Assembly (NCBI GenBank): GCA_023428695.1
Contig: JAEYWY010000023.1
Span: 1 to 29,120, forward strand
DNA length: 29,120 bases
Direction: 5' to 3'
Source: Bacteroidota bacterium
GTDB taxonomy: Bacteria; Bacteroidota; Bacteroidia; Cytophagales; Cyclobacteriaceae
Of this stretch, positions 7,667 to 15,595 are shown one piece after another. Made by a program: the position numbers and the translations under genes. The notes under the pieces are model-generated. The model saw nothing but the letters and a program-made list of their open reading frames with translations. It was not told the origin of the DNA and did not search any database. Each line of letters opens with the position of its first letter. Positions within the stretch are counted from its first letter, which is position 1.

Positions 7667-8918
7667 TATTTTTATTAATTTTCATCTTCGCATCCTTAGT
7701 CTTTTTTGTATTTAACTTCTTACGGAGAAGCTTCATATCATAGCTGACCTTGTTGTCGAGGATCTTTGCATAGTGCTGTGTCGTCTTGATGTTTCTGTGG
7801 CCGAGCATTTTCGAAACGCTTTCAATGGGTACACCATTAGATAGCGTTACCGTTGTAGCGAAAGTGTGACGAGCGCAGTGAAATGTAAACTCCTTTTCGA
7901 TGCCGCAGATCTGTGCTATCTCTTTCAGGTATTCGTTCATCTTCTGATTACTGAATATTGGCAGCAGTTGATCTTTGTTGCTGCATCGGATATCATCTTT
8001 GTACTTGTCTAGGATTTCAAGCGGTATCTCTAGCAAAGGAATGCGAGACGGCGTTTCTGTTTTTTGCCGCTGAATTGAAATCCACTTTTCTCCATCGATC
8101 CCAATAATGATTTCGGAGCGCTTCAGCTTTTCGATGTCAGCATAAGCAAGGCCGGTGTAACAGCTGAAGATGAAAATGTCTCGCACCAGCGTAAGACGTG
8201 AAGTCGAAAAATCATGATGGTAGACTTTCTCAATCTCGTCATCCGATAAATACTCACGCACGACCTCGCGTTTGTTCATCTTCCAACCGAAGAAAGGATC
8301 TTTATCAAGCCAGCCATTCTTGATGCAGATGTTGATGATTTTCTTTAGGTTTCCGATGTACTTCACTGCAGTATTGTGGCTGCACTTCTGTTCTGCCTTC
8401 AGCCAGAATTCATAGTCGGTGACGAATTGATATGAGAGCTTGCGGATGTCAATGTCATCAACGTTGAACTTCCATTTCATGAAAGACTGCACATGAGTGA
8501 GCGCTGTCTTGTACCGCTCCAAAGTCCCTGGAGAGTAATCCGAGTGAAGGAGTTGTTCGACTTGACGATTGTGCTCTTTGAAAATGTCTACGAGTGATCT
8601 GTGCCGCTCGCGTCCACCGCCCAGGCGCTCATTGAATGCCTGGAGTGTTAGCGGTTCACCCTCATGAACAAGCTGGCGATGCACTTCATAGACTCTTGCC
8701 TGAAGTGTATCCAGGAACGCGTTTAACGTTCGCGCGTCTTCCTTTGTACCGGTAGCCCTACCAGCATCGTGACTCCATCGCTCCGGATTCCACGTTCGCT
8801 TTGTTGATAGTTCCAGCCGTTTGTTTTCAATGGAGATACGGAGATAGAGAGGAACGGCGGTTTTGGAGGTGGTTTTTCCGCTCTTGAAGAAGAACAGCAG
8901 ACTAAATCTTGGTCTCAT
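7653..8918 (-). CDS. Bacteroidetes-type tyrosine recombinase / integrase
   Basis: 421 residues from the ATG at 8916-8918 (MRPRFSLLFFFKSGK); a start at 8945 adds 9 residues. Residues ~1-95 are the arm-binding N-terminal domain of Bacteroidetes phage/ICE integrases. Residues ~105-205 are the SAM-like core-binding domain (VDIFKEHNRQ). The catalytic domain follows, with His347-x-x-Arg350 (HCARHTF), His374 (LGHRNIKTT) and Tyr383 (HYAKI) present. The first catalytic Arg is replaced by Ala258 (TGLAYADI), a substitution also seen in Bacteroides conjugative-transposon integrases; IntDOT is known to lack Arg I. The gene lies directly beside the 3' end of tRNA-Ser, a typical island integration site, and probably catalyses integration and excision of the AT-rich DNA to its left. 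Confidence 0.9.
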   Translation of the reverse strand: MRPRFSLLFFFKSGKTTSKTAVPLYLRISIENKRLELSTKRTWNPERWSHDAGRATGTKEDARTLNAFLDTLQARVYEVHRQLVHEGEPLTLQAFNERLGGGRERHRSLVDIFKEHNRQVEQLLHSDYSPGTLERYKTALTHVQSFMKWKFNVDDIDIRKLSYQFVTDYEFWLKAEQKCSHNTAVKYIGNLKKIINICIKNGWLDKDPFFGWKMNKREVVREYLSDDEIEKVYHHDFSTSRLTLVRDIFIFSCYTGLAYADIEKLKRSEIIIGIDGEKWISIQRQKTETPSRIPLLEIPLEILDKYKDDIRCSNKDQLLPIFSNQKMNEYLKEIAQICGIEKEFTFHCARHTFATTVTLSNGVPIESVSKMLGHRNIKTTQHYAKILDNKVSYDMKLLRKKLNTKKTKDAKMKINKNTGSD

Positions 8919-9022
8919 AATCCTGTTTTTTTGGTTGTACATCAAACTACTCGTACAGCCTCCGGAAAATCAAGATGTTCACTATTTGTACAACTTGATA
9001 ATCAATCAGTTACAAGAAAACA

Positions 9023-9058
9023 GGTGAGTCGATTTTTCAGCTTTTTTCAGGACTCACC
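9023..9058. repeat. Inverted repeat upstream of integrase, possible recombination or regulatory site
   Basis: GGTGAGTC (9023-9030) and GACTCACC (9051-9058) form a perfect 8-bp inverted repeat separated by 20 mostly pyrimidine bases. It lies between the integrase start and tRNA-Ser, where arm-type integrase or excisionase binding sites are expected. Functional assignment is inference. Confidence 0.35.
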
Positions 9059-9114
9059 GGATTGCTCACCTACATTATGAGAATCCGTGAACAATTTGGT
9101 ATGGTCCCTGAAAA

Positions 9115-9150
9115 CAAAAAAGCCTGCTAATCAACGATTTGCAGGCTTTT
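9115..9150. terminator. Rho-independent terminator, probably for tRNA-Ser
   Basis: AAAAGCCTGC and GCAGGCTTTT form a 10-bp stem with a 14-base loop and A/T runs on both flanks, so it works in either direction. It lies about 25 bases beyond the 3' end of the minus-strand tRNA-Ser gene and separates it from the integrase. Confidence 0.8.
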
Positions 9151-9174
9151 AAGCTGTTATGATACTGTTTTTCG

Positions 9175-9259
9175 CAGAGGAGGAGGGATTCGAACCCCCG
9201 GAGCCTTTCAGCTCAACGGTTTTCAAGACCGCCGCATTCGACCGCTCTGCCACTCCTCT
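9175..9259 (-). tRNA. tRNA-Ser, anticodon UGA
   Basis: An 85-base class II tRNA. The acceptor stem AGAGGAG pairs perfectly with CTCCTCT, followed by discriminator G; CCA is not encoded. The D-arm has TGGCAGAGCGG, the anticodon loop is CTTGAAA (anticodon TGA), a long variable arm follows (GAGCTGAAAGGCTC), and the T-loop is TTCGAAT with a GGGGG/CCCTC stem. It marks the boundary between the AT-rich left region and the GC-richer right region, and the integrase is next to its 3' end. A partial copy lies 290 bases upstream. Confidence 0.95.
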
Positions 9260-9292
9260 GTATAACCCTGTCAGCCGTTCAGCTTACAGATT

Positions 9293-9538
9293 CTATATAA
9301 TGCCCTTTTCTTTAAGGTAATTATATCCGTCAATCGTTTTGAAGAACATTTCTCGCCTAAACGCTTCAGCCCTCGAGTCAAATTCTTCAAAGTAGTGTAG
9401 CATCCAAGGTTTCTTCGATTTGGTAGACCTGACCAAACCATTATTGTGCCTCTTCAGCCTTTTCTCCAATGAGCCCGTACTACCGTAATAATACGTACCA
9501 AAAGGAATGCTTTTCAAAACATAGCAAAAATACCTCAT
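9293..9538 (-). CDS. Small GIY-YIG nuclease-domain protein
   Basis: 81 residues from the ATG at 9536-9538 (MRYFCYVLKSIPFGTYYYGST). An upstream ATG at 9586 is in frame, but its extra 16 residues are a translation of tRNA-like sequence (VELKG comes from the variable arm), so I reject it as the native start. It is a single-domain GIY-YIG protein of the UPF0213 kind. The YVL/TYYYG strands form the GIY-YIG core, followed by LEKRLKRHNNG, the STK-KPW segment, and E-F-D-S-R-A-E-A-x-R-R-E-x-x-x-K with the metal-binding Glu. Family members are predicted DNA endonucleases; many are uncharacterised. It sits between a broken and an intact tRNA-Ser copy, suggesting a link to tRNA-targeted mobility. Confidence 0.85.
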   Translation of the reverse strand: MRYFCYVLKSIPFGTYYYGSTGSLEKRLKRHNNGLVRSTKSKKPWMLHYFEEFDSRAEAFRREMFFKTIDGYNYLKEKGII

Positions 9539-9549
9539 ACAACGTGTCA

Positions 9550-9642
9550 AGCCTTTCAGCTCAACGGTTTTTCCCAAGGGATCCATTCGGACAAGACCGC
9601 CGCTCCCGATAGCTATCGGGACGACCGCTCTGCCACTCCTCT
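9550..9642 (-). pseudogene. Broken partial copy of tRNA-Ser with two insertions
   Basis: Three blocks match the intact tRNA-Ser exactly. 9622-9642 matches 9239-9259 (acceptor 5' strand and D-arm), 9592-9603 matches 9224-9235 (anticodon arm), and 9550-9571 matches 9202-9223 (anticodon 3' side and variable arm). The T-arm and 3' acceptor are missing; the sequence passes into the GIY-YIG gene instead. Between the blocks, three D-loop bases are replaced by an 18-bp perfect palindrome (9604-9621), and 20 bases are inserted at the anticodon (9572-9591). It cannot make a tRNA. Confidence 0.85.
9604..9621. repeat. 18-bp perfect palindrome TCCCGATAGCTATCGGGA
   Basis: The sequence equals its own reverse complement. 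It replaces three D-loop bases of the partial tRNA-Ser copy. Similar CCCGATAGCTATCGGG motifs recur in genomes of related bacteria, from memory, and may be a dispersed palindromic repeat. Confidence 0.7.
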
Positions 9643-9644
9643 TT

Positions 9645-9680
9645 CCTCAGGATTGCCCGCTCGGCCACCCTGACCCATAT
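9645..9680 (-). pseudogene. Possible 5' fragment of another class II tRNA
   Basis: On the minus strand the sequence GTCAGGGTGGCCGAGCGGGC has the T-G-G-C-C-G-A-G D-arm start preceded by a 7-base acceptor-like strand, as in Ser/Leu tRNAs. It breaks off before an anticodon arm and leads straight into the partial tRNA-Ser copy. No complementary 3' half is visible. Confidence 0.45.
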
Positions 9681-9838
9681 CCGACCAAAACCTTCATCCC
9701 GGCCAAATTTGGGATTGCAAATGTATCAGTTTGTCCATTTGTTCCAAAAAAACCATGGCGAAATTGTTTTCAGCGAGCACGCATTATGTGGACTGGCTCG
9801 CGTACGGGTGCTGGTCCCTCACCCCTATTCAAACAGAA

Positions 9839-10852
9839 TTAATCATGCATCGTCCGCAGCTTACTGGGCAGATACCCAAAATACTTCTTGAATGCCACCG
9901 TGAAGTGCTGCGGATTCTTGTATCCCGCGAGCGAAGCAATTTCGTGAATTGTCTTGTCGCCTTCGAGGATTAGCTGACGCGCTTGCTCCATCTTCAGCTC
10001 ATTCACATATCCATAAATAGTGGTCTGGAAGGTGTCGCGAAAACCTTTCTTCAGACTGAACTCATTTAATCCCACAAGCTTTGCAAGCTCCCGAATGGAA
10101 GGGGGATTGTCGATGGATTTCTCGATAATGGCTTTCGCATCATAAATCGCGTCGACTTCAGGATTTCGTGCCACCCGGCCAGGACGATCCACGATGGGCA
10201 GCTCCGATTGCTCAACCTGTAACATCAGCAGCTCGAGCACCTTGGCTTCCAGGAAGAGCCGCTTCAACAAACCCTTTCGCGTACATCTCTGAATGGAATT
10301 GATCAACCATTTCATCGGTACGGTCATCTGAAATGCGCCGAGCTGCAGGTAGTTCTCCTTCCCGCCAAGGATCGAATTGATGAACTGCTCCTGCTGGCGG
10401 GAGTAATGGCTAAATAACTGCGCATAATAGGTGACCGGCATATTTATCTCCAGGACTTCAAGTCGTCCACCTTCAGGGTTTAGGGTTAGCCGGTCACTGA
10501 ATCGATTGGTATAGTAGATTATGTGCTGCCCCGGCGCCAGGACCTTGTCGCCCTCTGCGCTTGCAAAAGCATGGCTACCCGCGAGGTTGAAAAACAAGCC
10601 CATGGTCTCGCCGGAATCCTGAAAGTCGGACGTGGTCTCCTGGGTGAGTTCAATCTGCGACTGCGAAACCAAAAAAGCATCGAAAAACGCGAAACTGGCG
10701 CTAATAAGCCCGCTTTGAGGACCGGAAAATGTCATCTTTCGTTTGATCAGACCGGCCTTAACGGTGAACTCACCGGGAATCTCCTGGGTGACAGCCCATT
10801 CCCGAATGTCGTCGGTGTACCGCTCGCCTTTAGAAACTCCTTTTTGCGTCAC
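9839..10852 (-). CDS. AraC-family transcriptional regulator
   Basis: 337 residues, soluble. Residues ~238-337 form the AraC/XylS DNA-binding domain with two helix-turn-helix units: SIRELAKLVGLNEFSLKKGF, and TIHEIASLAGYKNPQHF followed by the usual F-x-x-A-F-K-K-Y-F-G-x-L-P-S. The N-terminal ~230 residues are a ligand-sensing region of the PchR-like kind often seen in Bacteroidota (SDFQDSGETMGLFFNLAGSH). It is divergent from the SusC-SusD-PepSY operon with an 82-base gap, so it most likely controls that operon. PchR-type regulators respond to ferric siderophores, which would agree with the PepSY protein, but the ligand cannot be read from sequence. The ATG near 10850 gives a normal length. Confidence 0.88.
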   Translation of the reverse strand: MTQKGVSKGERYTDDIREWAVTQEIPGEFTVKAGLIKRKMTFSGPQSGLISASFAFFDAFLVSQSQIELTQETTSDFQDSGETMGLFFNLAGSHAFASAEGDKVLAPGQHIIYYTNRFSDRLTLNPEGGRLEVLEINMPVTYYAQLFSHYSRQQEQFINSILGGKENYLQLGAFQMTVPMKWLINSIQRCTRKGLLKRLFLEAKVLELLMLQVEQSELPIVDRPGRVARNPEVDAIYDAKAIIEKSIDNPPSIRELAKLVGLNEFSLKKGFRDTFQTTIYGYVNELKMEQARQLILEGDKTIHEIASLAGYKNPQHFTVAFKKYFGYLPSKLRTMHD

Positions 10853-10934
10853 TTGATTTCCCGATTTCGTTACCTCAGAACCCTCGAATGCCGTTAATCT
10901 TGCATCCTATTTAAAATCAATCTAATTAAAAACA
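10853..10934. promoter_or_regulatory. Divergent promoter region between the AraC regulator and the SusC operon
   Basis: 82 bases that must contain both promoters and probably the AraC operator. TAATCTTG in the middle is one base off the Bacteroidetes -7 consensus TAnnTTTG, and an AT-rich tract (TTTAAAATCAATCTAATTAAAAAC) precedes the SusC start. No clear -33 TTTG at the right spacing was found. Confidence 0.35.
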
Positions 10935-13900
10935 ATGATAAGAATTTTACCTCAGTCAAGGTTGATTCTAACGCTCTTTTTGGCACTTCTGCTCATTATC
11001 CCGGCGTTCTCCCAGGAGAACATCGTCCGGGGACGCGTCTTTGAAGAAACCGGCACCGCCCTCGCCGGAGCAAATATCATCATTAAAGGATCGTCGCGGG
11101 GCGTTACCGCTGACGCCAACGGCAATTTTGCCATTCCCGCCAACCAGGGTGAAACGCTGGTGATCTCCTTTGTGGGCTATCAACCACAGGAGGTTCCCGT
11201 TTCTGCAAACAACTATCTGGAAATCCGACTGGACCTCGACACTAACCTCCTCCAGGAACTCGTGGTCACCGGCGCACTGGGTATTGAACGGTCTGCGCGT
11301 GAAGTGGGTAGCGGTACTCAATACATCAGCAATAAACAATTGAATCAGGGCCGGACTGTCAACCCAATATTCGGTATGGCCAGCAAGGTCGCCGGTTTAC
11401 GTGTCAATATGTACGACAGCAAGGTTGACCCGCAGGTGCAAATCAACATGCGCGGCAGCCGCTCTCTAAGCCGCACTGCCGGCATCGACGGCCGCGGCGC
11501 AAATGAACCTCTTTATGTAGTCGATGGTGTTCCGATTCCATCTATCAGCCGCCTCAATCCAAATGATATTGAAAGCATCACAGTGCTGAAGGGCGCGAAT
11601 GCTGCAGCGCTCTATGGCTCCGAAGGTGTAAACGGCGCCATCATGATTACCACACGAAGAGGTCGCGAGGACCGCGGTGAAGTTCAGTTCTCGCATACAA
11701 CAATGTTCTCAAACGTCTTTCTTCTTCCGCCCGCGCAGAAAAAATACGGACAAGGTAACAATGGTGTTTACGATCCGCTGCAGTACGAATCCTGGGGTCC
11801 TGAGTTCGATGGTACGATGCGCGACTTCGGTCCTGCACTGCCCGACGGATCACAACCGCAGTTGCTATACGCTGCTCCTTCAAAAGACAATCGCCTTAAT
11901 CTCTTCCAGACCGGCGTCAATGTTCAAAACGACATTTCATTCTCCGGTGGGAACGATAAATCAACGTACTTCCTATCCGCACAGAATGTCTCTGTCAAAG
12001 GTGTCATTCCCGATGATGAAAGCCGTCGCACCGGTTTCCGCTTCAATGGATCCCGACAAATCGGCAAGCTTAAAACATCATACAACATCAACTATGTAAA
12101 CTTCCACCGTAACACAACACCTGACGGTCCGTGGATTGGTGCGTACCGCTATCCGGCAAACTTCGACTTCGACATGGTGAAAGACTGGGAGAATCCGATG
12201 TCGCCGGGGAACCCGCTGAACTATTTTATCAGTCAGGGTAGCTGGCTTCGGAATCCGTACTTTCTCATTGGAAGCATCCGCGATGACCTGAAGCAACACA
12301 ACCTTAACGGGAAACTGGAACTCGAATACAAACTTGCTCCCTGGGCTAAAGTGATTCACCGTACGGGGTTGTACAACCTCAACGAACAAACACGCAACAC
12401 GACACGGAAATTCGAAGCTCCGGGTACACGTAATACCAACGGAAGCGTGACTGATGGAACAAACACATACACCCGTGTGAACAGCGACCTCATGCTGATG
12501 CTGAGCAAAGATTTCAACAAGTTCACGACATGGCTATTGGTCGGACACAACCTGCGCGCCGATGATCGTAAGACGACAACAGTTGGTGCGAGCAACCTTC
12601 TCTATTCAGACCTGTTCAACCAGGGAAGCCGTATCGGTGAACTCAGCGGAGGCTCTGCGCTGACACAATACCGTTCTACCGCAGTCTACGGTGAAATGAC
12701 AGTCGGGTACAACAACTACCTTTTCGTTTCATTCACGGGTCGCAACGACTGGGTCTCGGTACTAAGTCCTGAAAACCGGTCCTACTTCTATCCGGGTGTG
12801 AGTGCGTCGTTTGTATTCAATGAAGCGATCAAAGGACTGCAGGAGAGCGCATTCCTTTCACACGGAAAAGTTTTCGCATCCCTCAACAAGACCGGTAACG
12901 TAACGCTTACACCTTATCAGTTGAACAACAGCTATTCACAGTTGAATGGATTTCCTTTCGGAGGATTGAGTGGTTTCGTTCCGAGCTCAACGAGTCCGAA
13001 CGCGGATATCAGGCCTGAGTTTGTAACTTCTTTTGAAGCCGGCGTACAACTGGGTTTCTTCGACGACCGCCTCCAGGTTGAGGGAAGCTACGTTTACTCC
13101 GATTCACGTGGTCAGATTTTCAACGCATCAACATCCCGTGCTACCGGGTACAACAGTGCACGTGTGAATGCGGGTCGTCTGACCAACAACATCATCGAGC
13201 TTGTTGTTAACGGCGATGTAATCGACGCACCTGGCTTAAAATGGAATATGGGATTCACATTTACCTACATCAACAATCAGGTGAAAGAACTGTATGAAGG
13301 CCTTAGCAGTATCAACAACTTCCGTCAGTCGTATGCCGTGATTGGCGAACGTTATCCTACGCTCCAAGTGAGCGACTACAGGCGTGATCCTCAAGGACGC
13401 GTTGTGGTTGATGCAAACACGGGCGATCCCATCGTGGCAACCGAAAACACAACGCTGGGTACACTGGTACCGCCTTATCAGATGGGTATAAGTTCAATCC
13501 TTCAATTCAAAGGTTTCAGCGTCTCTGCACAGTTTGACTGGCGGATGGGTGGCTGGCTCTACTCTGAGATCGTGCCCGCAATGTATGCAGCAGGTACCGA
13601 TCCGAGAACTGCCGAGCACAATCGTGAACCATTCATCTGGCCGAACTCTGTAATTGAAACAGCTCCAGGTGTCTACACGCCGAATACGGAGCTGACCACA
13701 TCCAGTGGTGGCCGCGCCTTCTGGAGCAAACAGGGTGAAGTACAGATCAACACAGCTGCGAAGTCTGACTTCTTCAAGCTTCGCGAGCTGAGCATCGCGT
13801 ATACATTGCCTGCATCTTCACTGGGCTGGCAAAATGTAGTTCGTTCAGCAACGGTCGGGCTGGTAGGCAACAACCTGTTCATTATCCGTCACAAGGACAA

Positions 13901-14009
13901 CAAGTATGGCGATCCGGAATACCTGTACAATAACACAGACGGATACCTCAGCTTCCGTCAGGTGCCGCCGTACAGAACGTATGGTTTCACTGTTAACGTC
14001 ACGTTATAA
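10935..14009 (+). CDS. SusC/RagA-family TonB-dependent outer-membrane transporter
   Basis: 1024 residues, the usual SusC size. A signal peptide (~1-26, ending IIPAFS) is followed by a carboxypeptidase-regulatory-like domain (~30-108: VRGRVFEETGTALAGANIII ... VISFVGYQ), a TonB-box-like LQELVVTGALG, and the plug (~125-240) with the SusC signature LYVVDGVPI...ESITVLKGANAAALYGSEGVNGA. The beta-barrel runs to the terminal RTYGFTVNVTL. It imports a ligand captured by its SusD partner, using TonB energy. The SusD gene starts 20 bases after its stop, and a PepSY gene follows that. The linked PepSY protein and AraC regulator favour metal-chelate uptake; peptide or glycan uptake cannot be excluded. Confidence 0.95.
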   Translation: MIRILPQSRLILTLFLALLLIIPAFSQENIVRGRVFEETGTALAGANIIIKGSSRGVTADANGNFAIPANQGETLVISFVGYQPQEVPVSANNYLEIRLDLDTNLLQELVVTGALGIERSAREVGSGTQYISNKQLNQGRTVNPIFGMASKVAGLRVNMYDSKVDPQVQINMRGSRSLSRTAGIDGRGANEPLYVVDGVPIPSISRLNPNDIESITVLKGANAAALYGSEGVNGAIMITTRRGREDRGEVQFSHTTMFSNVFLLPPAQKKYGQGNNGVYDPLQYESWGPEFDGTMRDFGPALPDGSQPQLLYAAPSKDNRLNLFQTGVNVQNDISFSGGNDKSTYFLSAQNVSVKGVIPDDESRRTGFRFNGSRQIGKLKTSYNINYVNFHRNTTPDGPWIGAYRYPANFDFDMVKDWENPMSPGNPLNYFISQGSWLRNPYFLIGSIRDDLKQHNLNGKLELEYKLAPWAKVIHRTGLYNLNEQTRNTTRKFEAPGTRNTNGSVTDGTNTYTRVNSDLMLMLSKDFNKFTTWLLVGHNLRADDRKTTTVGASNLLYSDLFNQGSRIGELSGGSALTQYRSTAVYGEMTVGYNNYLFVSFTGRNDWVSVLSPENRSYFYPGVSASFVFNEAIKGLQESAFLSHGKVFASLNKTGNVTLTPYQLNNSYSQLNGFPFGGLSGFVPSSTSPNADIRPEFVTSFEAGVQLGFFDDRLQVEGSYVYSDSRGQIFNASTSRATGYNSARVNAGRLTNNIIELVVNGDVIDAPGLKWNMGFTFTYINNQVKELYEGLSSINNFRQSYAVIGERYPTLQVSDYRRDPQGRVVVDANTGDPIVATENTTLGTLVPPYQMGISSILQFKGFSVSAQFDWRMGGWLYSEIVPAMYAAGTDPRTAEHNREPFIWPNSVIETAPGVYTPNTELTTSSGGRAFWSKQGEVQINTAAKSDFFKLRELSIAYTLPASSLGWQNVVRSATVGLVGNNLFIIRHKDNKYGDPEYLYNNTDGYLSFRQVPPYRTYGFTVNVTL

Positions 14010-14029
14010 AATATCGGGCACTAAATCAT

Positions 14030-15544
14030 ATGAAGTCAATATCAAAAATATTCATCACGGCCTTCATCACGCTCTCGCTGGTTGCATGTAGCGATTTCCT
14101 TGATGTGAATGATGATCCTAATAACCCTATTCGTGAGACACTGCCACTAAAGGCGAAACTTCCGGCCGCGCAAGTCGCCAGTGTAAACCAGGAAACAGGT
14201 GAACTGAATCAGATCGGTGCCTTATGGGGCGGTTACTGGGGAACAACCAATGAAGGTATCAGCATGTTTGTTGACCTGAAAACTTACAATGGTCCGGCTA
14301 TACGCCACCAACGCGACGGAATTCAGGTTTGGGAAGACGTCTACACCACGATGCTTTATTACAAGCTGATCTGGGAAGAAGCCGAAGAGAAGGATGCTTC
14401 TATGTATGCCGGCATATCGAAAATTATGATCGGCTGGCATTTTATGCGCCTGGTGGATCTGTACAACGGCGTTCCCTTTGACGAAGCCCTTGCAAGTACT
14501 GCGTTTCCCACGCCGAAGTATGAAGATGGCAAAACGGTTTACCAAAAGTCGATTGACCTCATCACCGAAGGTATCGGGAATATCAAGTCAGCTGCCCCCG
14601 GAACAGAGGCCAAGGACGATGACCTTATATTCAAAGGTGACAAGACACTTTGGGCAAAGTTCGGCAACACGATCAAGCTGCGTGCGCTGCTTCGTCAAAG
14701 CCAGGTTGCGGAACAGGCCGGTTACATCACTGCGGAACTACAAAAGATTAGCAATGAAGGCAGCGGTTTCCTCGGAACGGGTCAGAATGCATTCGTTCGT
14801 CCCGGTTACCTGAATACGGCAGGTAAGCTCAATCCCTTCTGGGAGACGAACTACCGCACCGTTCAGGGAGTAAGCACCGCCAACCACCAGGATATACGCC
14901 CGACAGTATTCGCCATCGAACAATACGAGCGCCTGAATGATCCGCGTCTTGCGAATCTCTACGTTGAAGTTGAAGGATCCTACAACGGCGTACTTTTTGG
15001 CAACCCGAACACAGCTCCTGAGTTTGCGCGTACAAAGACATCAGCATTCAAAGGTCCCGAGGAAAATGGAGGTAGCCCTGCTGCATTATTCAAATCTTAC
15101 GATCAGCCTTCGGTGCTGATGGCTTCCTTTGAAAGTCTTTTCCTCCAGGCAGAAGCTGCACAACGCGGCTGGATTGACGGTACAGCCAAAACATTCTACG
15201 AACAGGCGATTCAGGAATCATTCAAATACATGGAGGTCAGTACATCGGAATTTGCGGACTACAACAATCAGGACGCGGTTAACTTCGATCAGGCAGCTGA
15301 CAAGATTGCGCGGATCATCGAACAGAAGTGGCTTGCCCTGAACAGCATCAGCAGCATCGAGGCCTGGAATGATTTCAGACGGCTTGGACTACCGGAGATT
15401 CCGAATTCGCTTGAGGCCCCGACTCCTACATCGAGGCCGTTACGGTTCATGTATCCGGAAACCGAACGGATGACCAACAATGAAGAAGCCGCCAAGATGG
15501 GCAGCGATGACATGCTGAACGATCCCGTATGGTGGGACAGATAA
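14030..15544 (+). CDS. SusD/RagB-family nutrient-binding outer-membrane lipoprotein (SusD-like_2 type)
   Basis: 504 residues. A lipoprotein signal peptide ends in LSLVAC (Cys20), followed by the family hallmark SDFLDVNDDPNNP. The rest is the helical TPR-containing SusD fold (for example IMIGWHFMRLVDLYNGVPFDEAL and IIEQKWLALNSISSIEAWNDFRR). The 'DVNxDPNNP' start places it in the SusD-like_2 subgroup, whose members pair with SusC-type transporters for varied, often non-glycan, substrates. It forms the surface lid over the SusC barrel encoded immediately upstream. The 51-base gap to the PepSY gene suggests one operon of three genes. Confidence 0.93.
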   Translation: MKSISKIFITAFITLSLVACSDFLDVNDDPNNPIRETLPLKAKLPAAQVASVNQETGELNQIGALWGGYWGTTNEGISMFVDLKTYNGPAIRHQRDGIQVWEDVYTTMLYYKLIWEEAEEKDASMYAGISKIMIGWHFMRLVDLYNGVPFDEALASTAFPTPKYEDGKTVYQKSIDLITEGIGNIKSAAPGTEAKDDDLIFKGDKTLWAKFGNTIKLRALLRQSQVAEQAGYITAELQKISNEGSGFLGTGQNAFVRPGYLNTAGKLNPFWETNYRTVQGVSTANHQDIRPTVFAIEQYERLNDPRLANLYVEVEGSYNGVLFGNPNTAPEFARTKTSAFKGPEENGGSPAALFKSYDQPSVLMASFESLFLQAEAAQRGWIDGTAKTFYEQAIQESFKYMEVSTSEFADYNNQDAVNFDQAADKIARIIEQKWLALNSISSIEAWNDFRRLGLPEIPNSLEAPTPTSRPLRFMYPETERMTNNEEAAKMGSDDMLNDPVWWDR

Positions 15545-15595
15545 TTGATTACTAGATTGCAACGGATAGGCACATCAGCGTAAAGCGCGATAACT

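Noticed and set aside
9539..9586. N-terminal 16 residues of the longer GIY-YIG reading frame
   Set aside because: They are a translation of the tRNA-Ser remnant; the domain begins right at the ATG at 9536-9538.
9604..9621. Palindrome as a transcription terminator
   Set aside because: There is no loop and no T-run, and it lies inside a tRNA-derived sequence.
11677..12099. Plus-strand ORF in another frame within susC
   Set aside because: Shadow frame of a strongly supported SusC gene.
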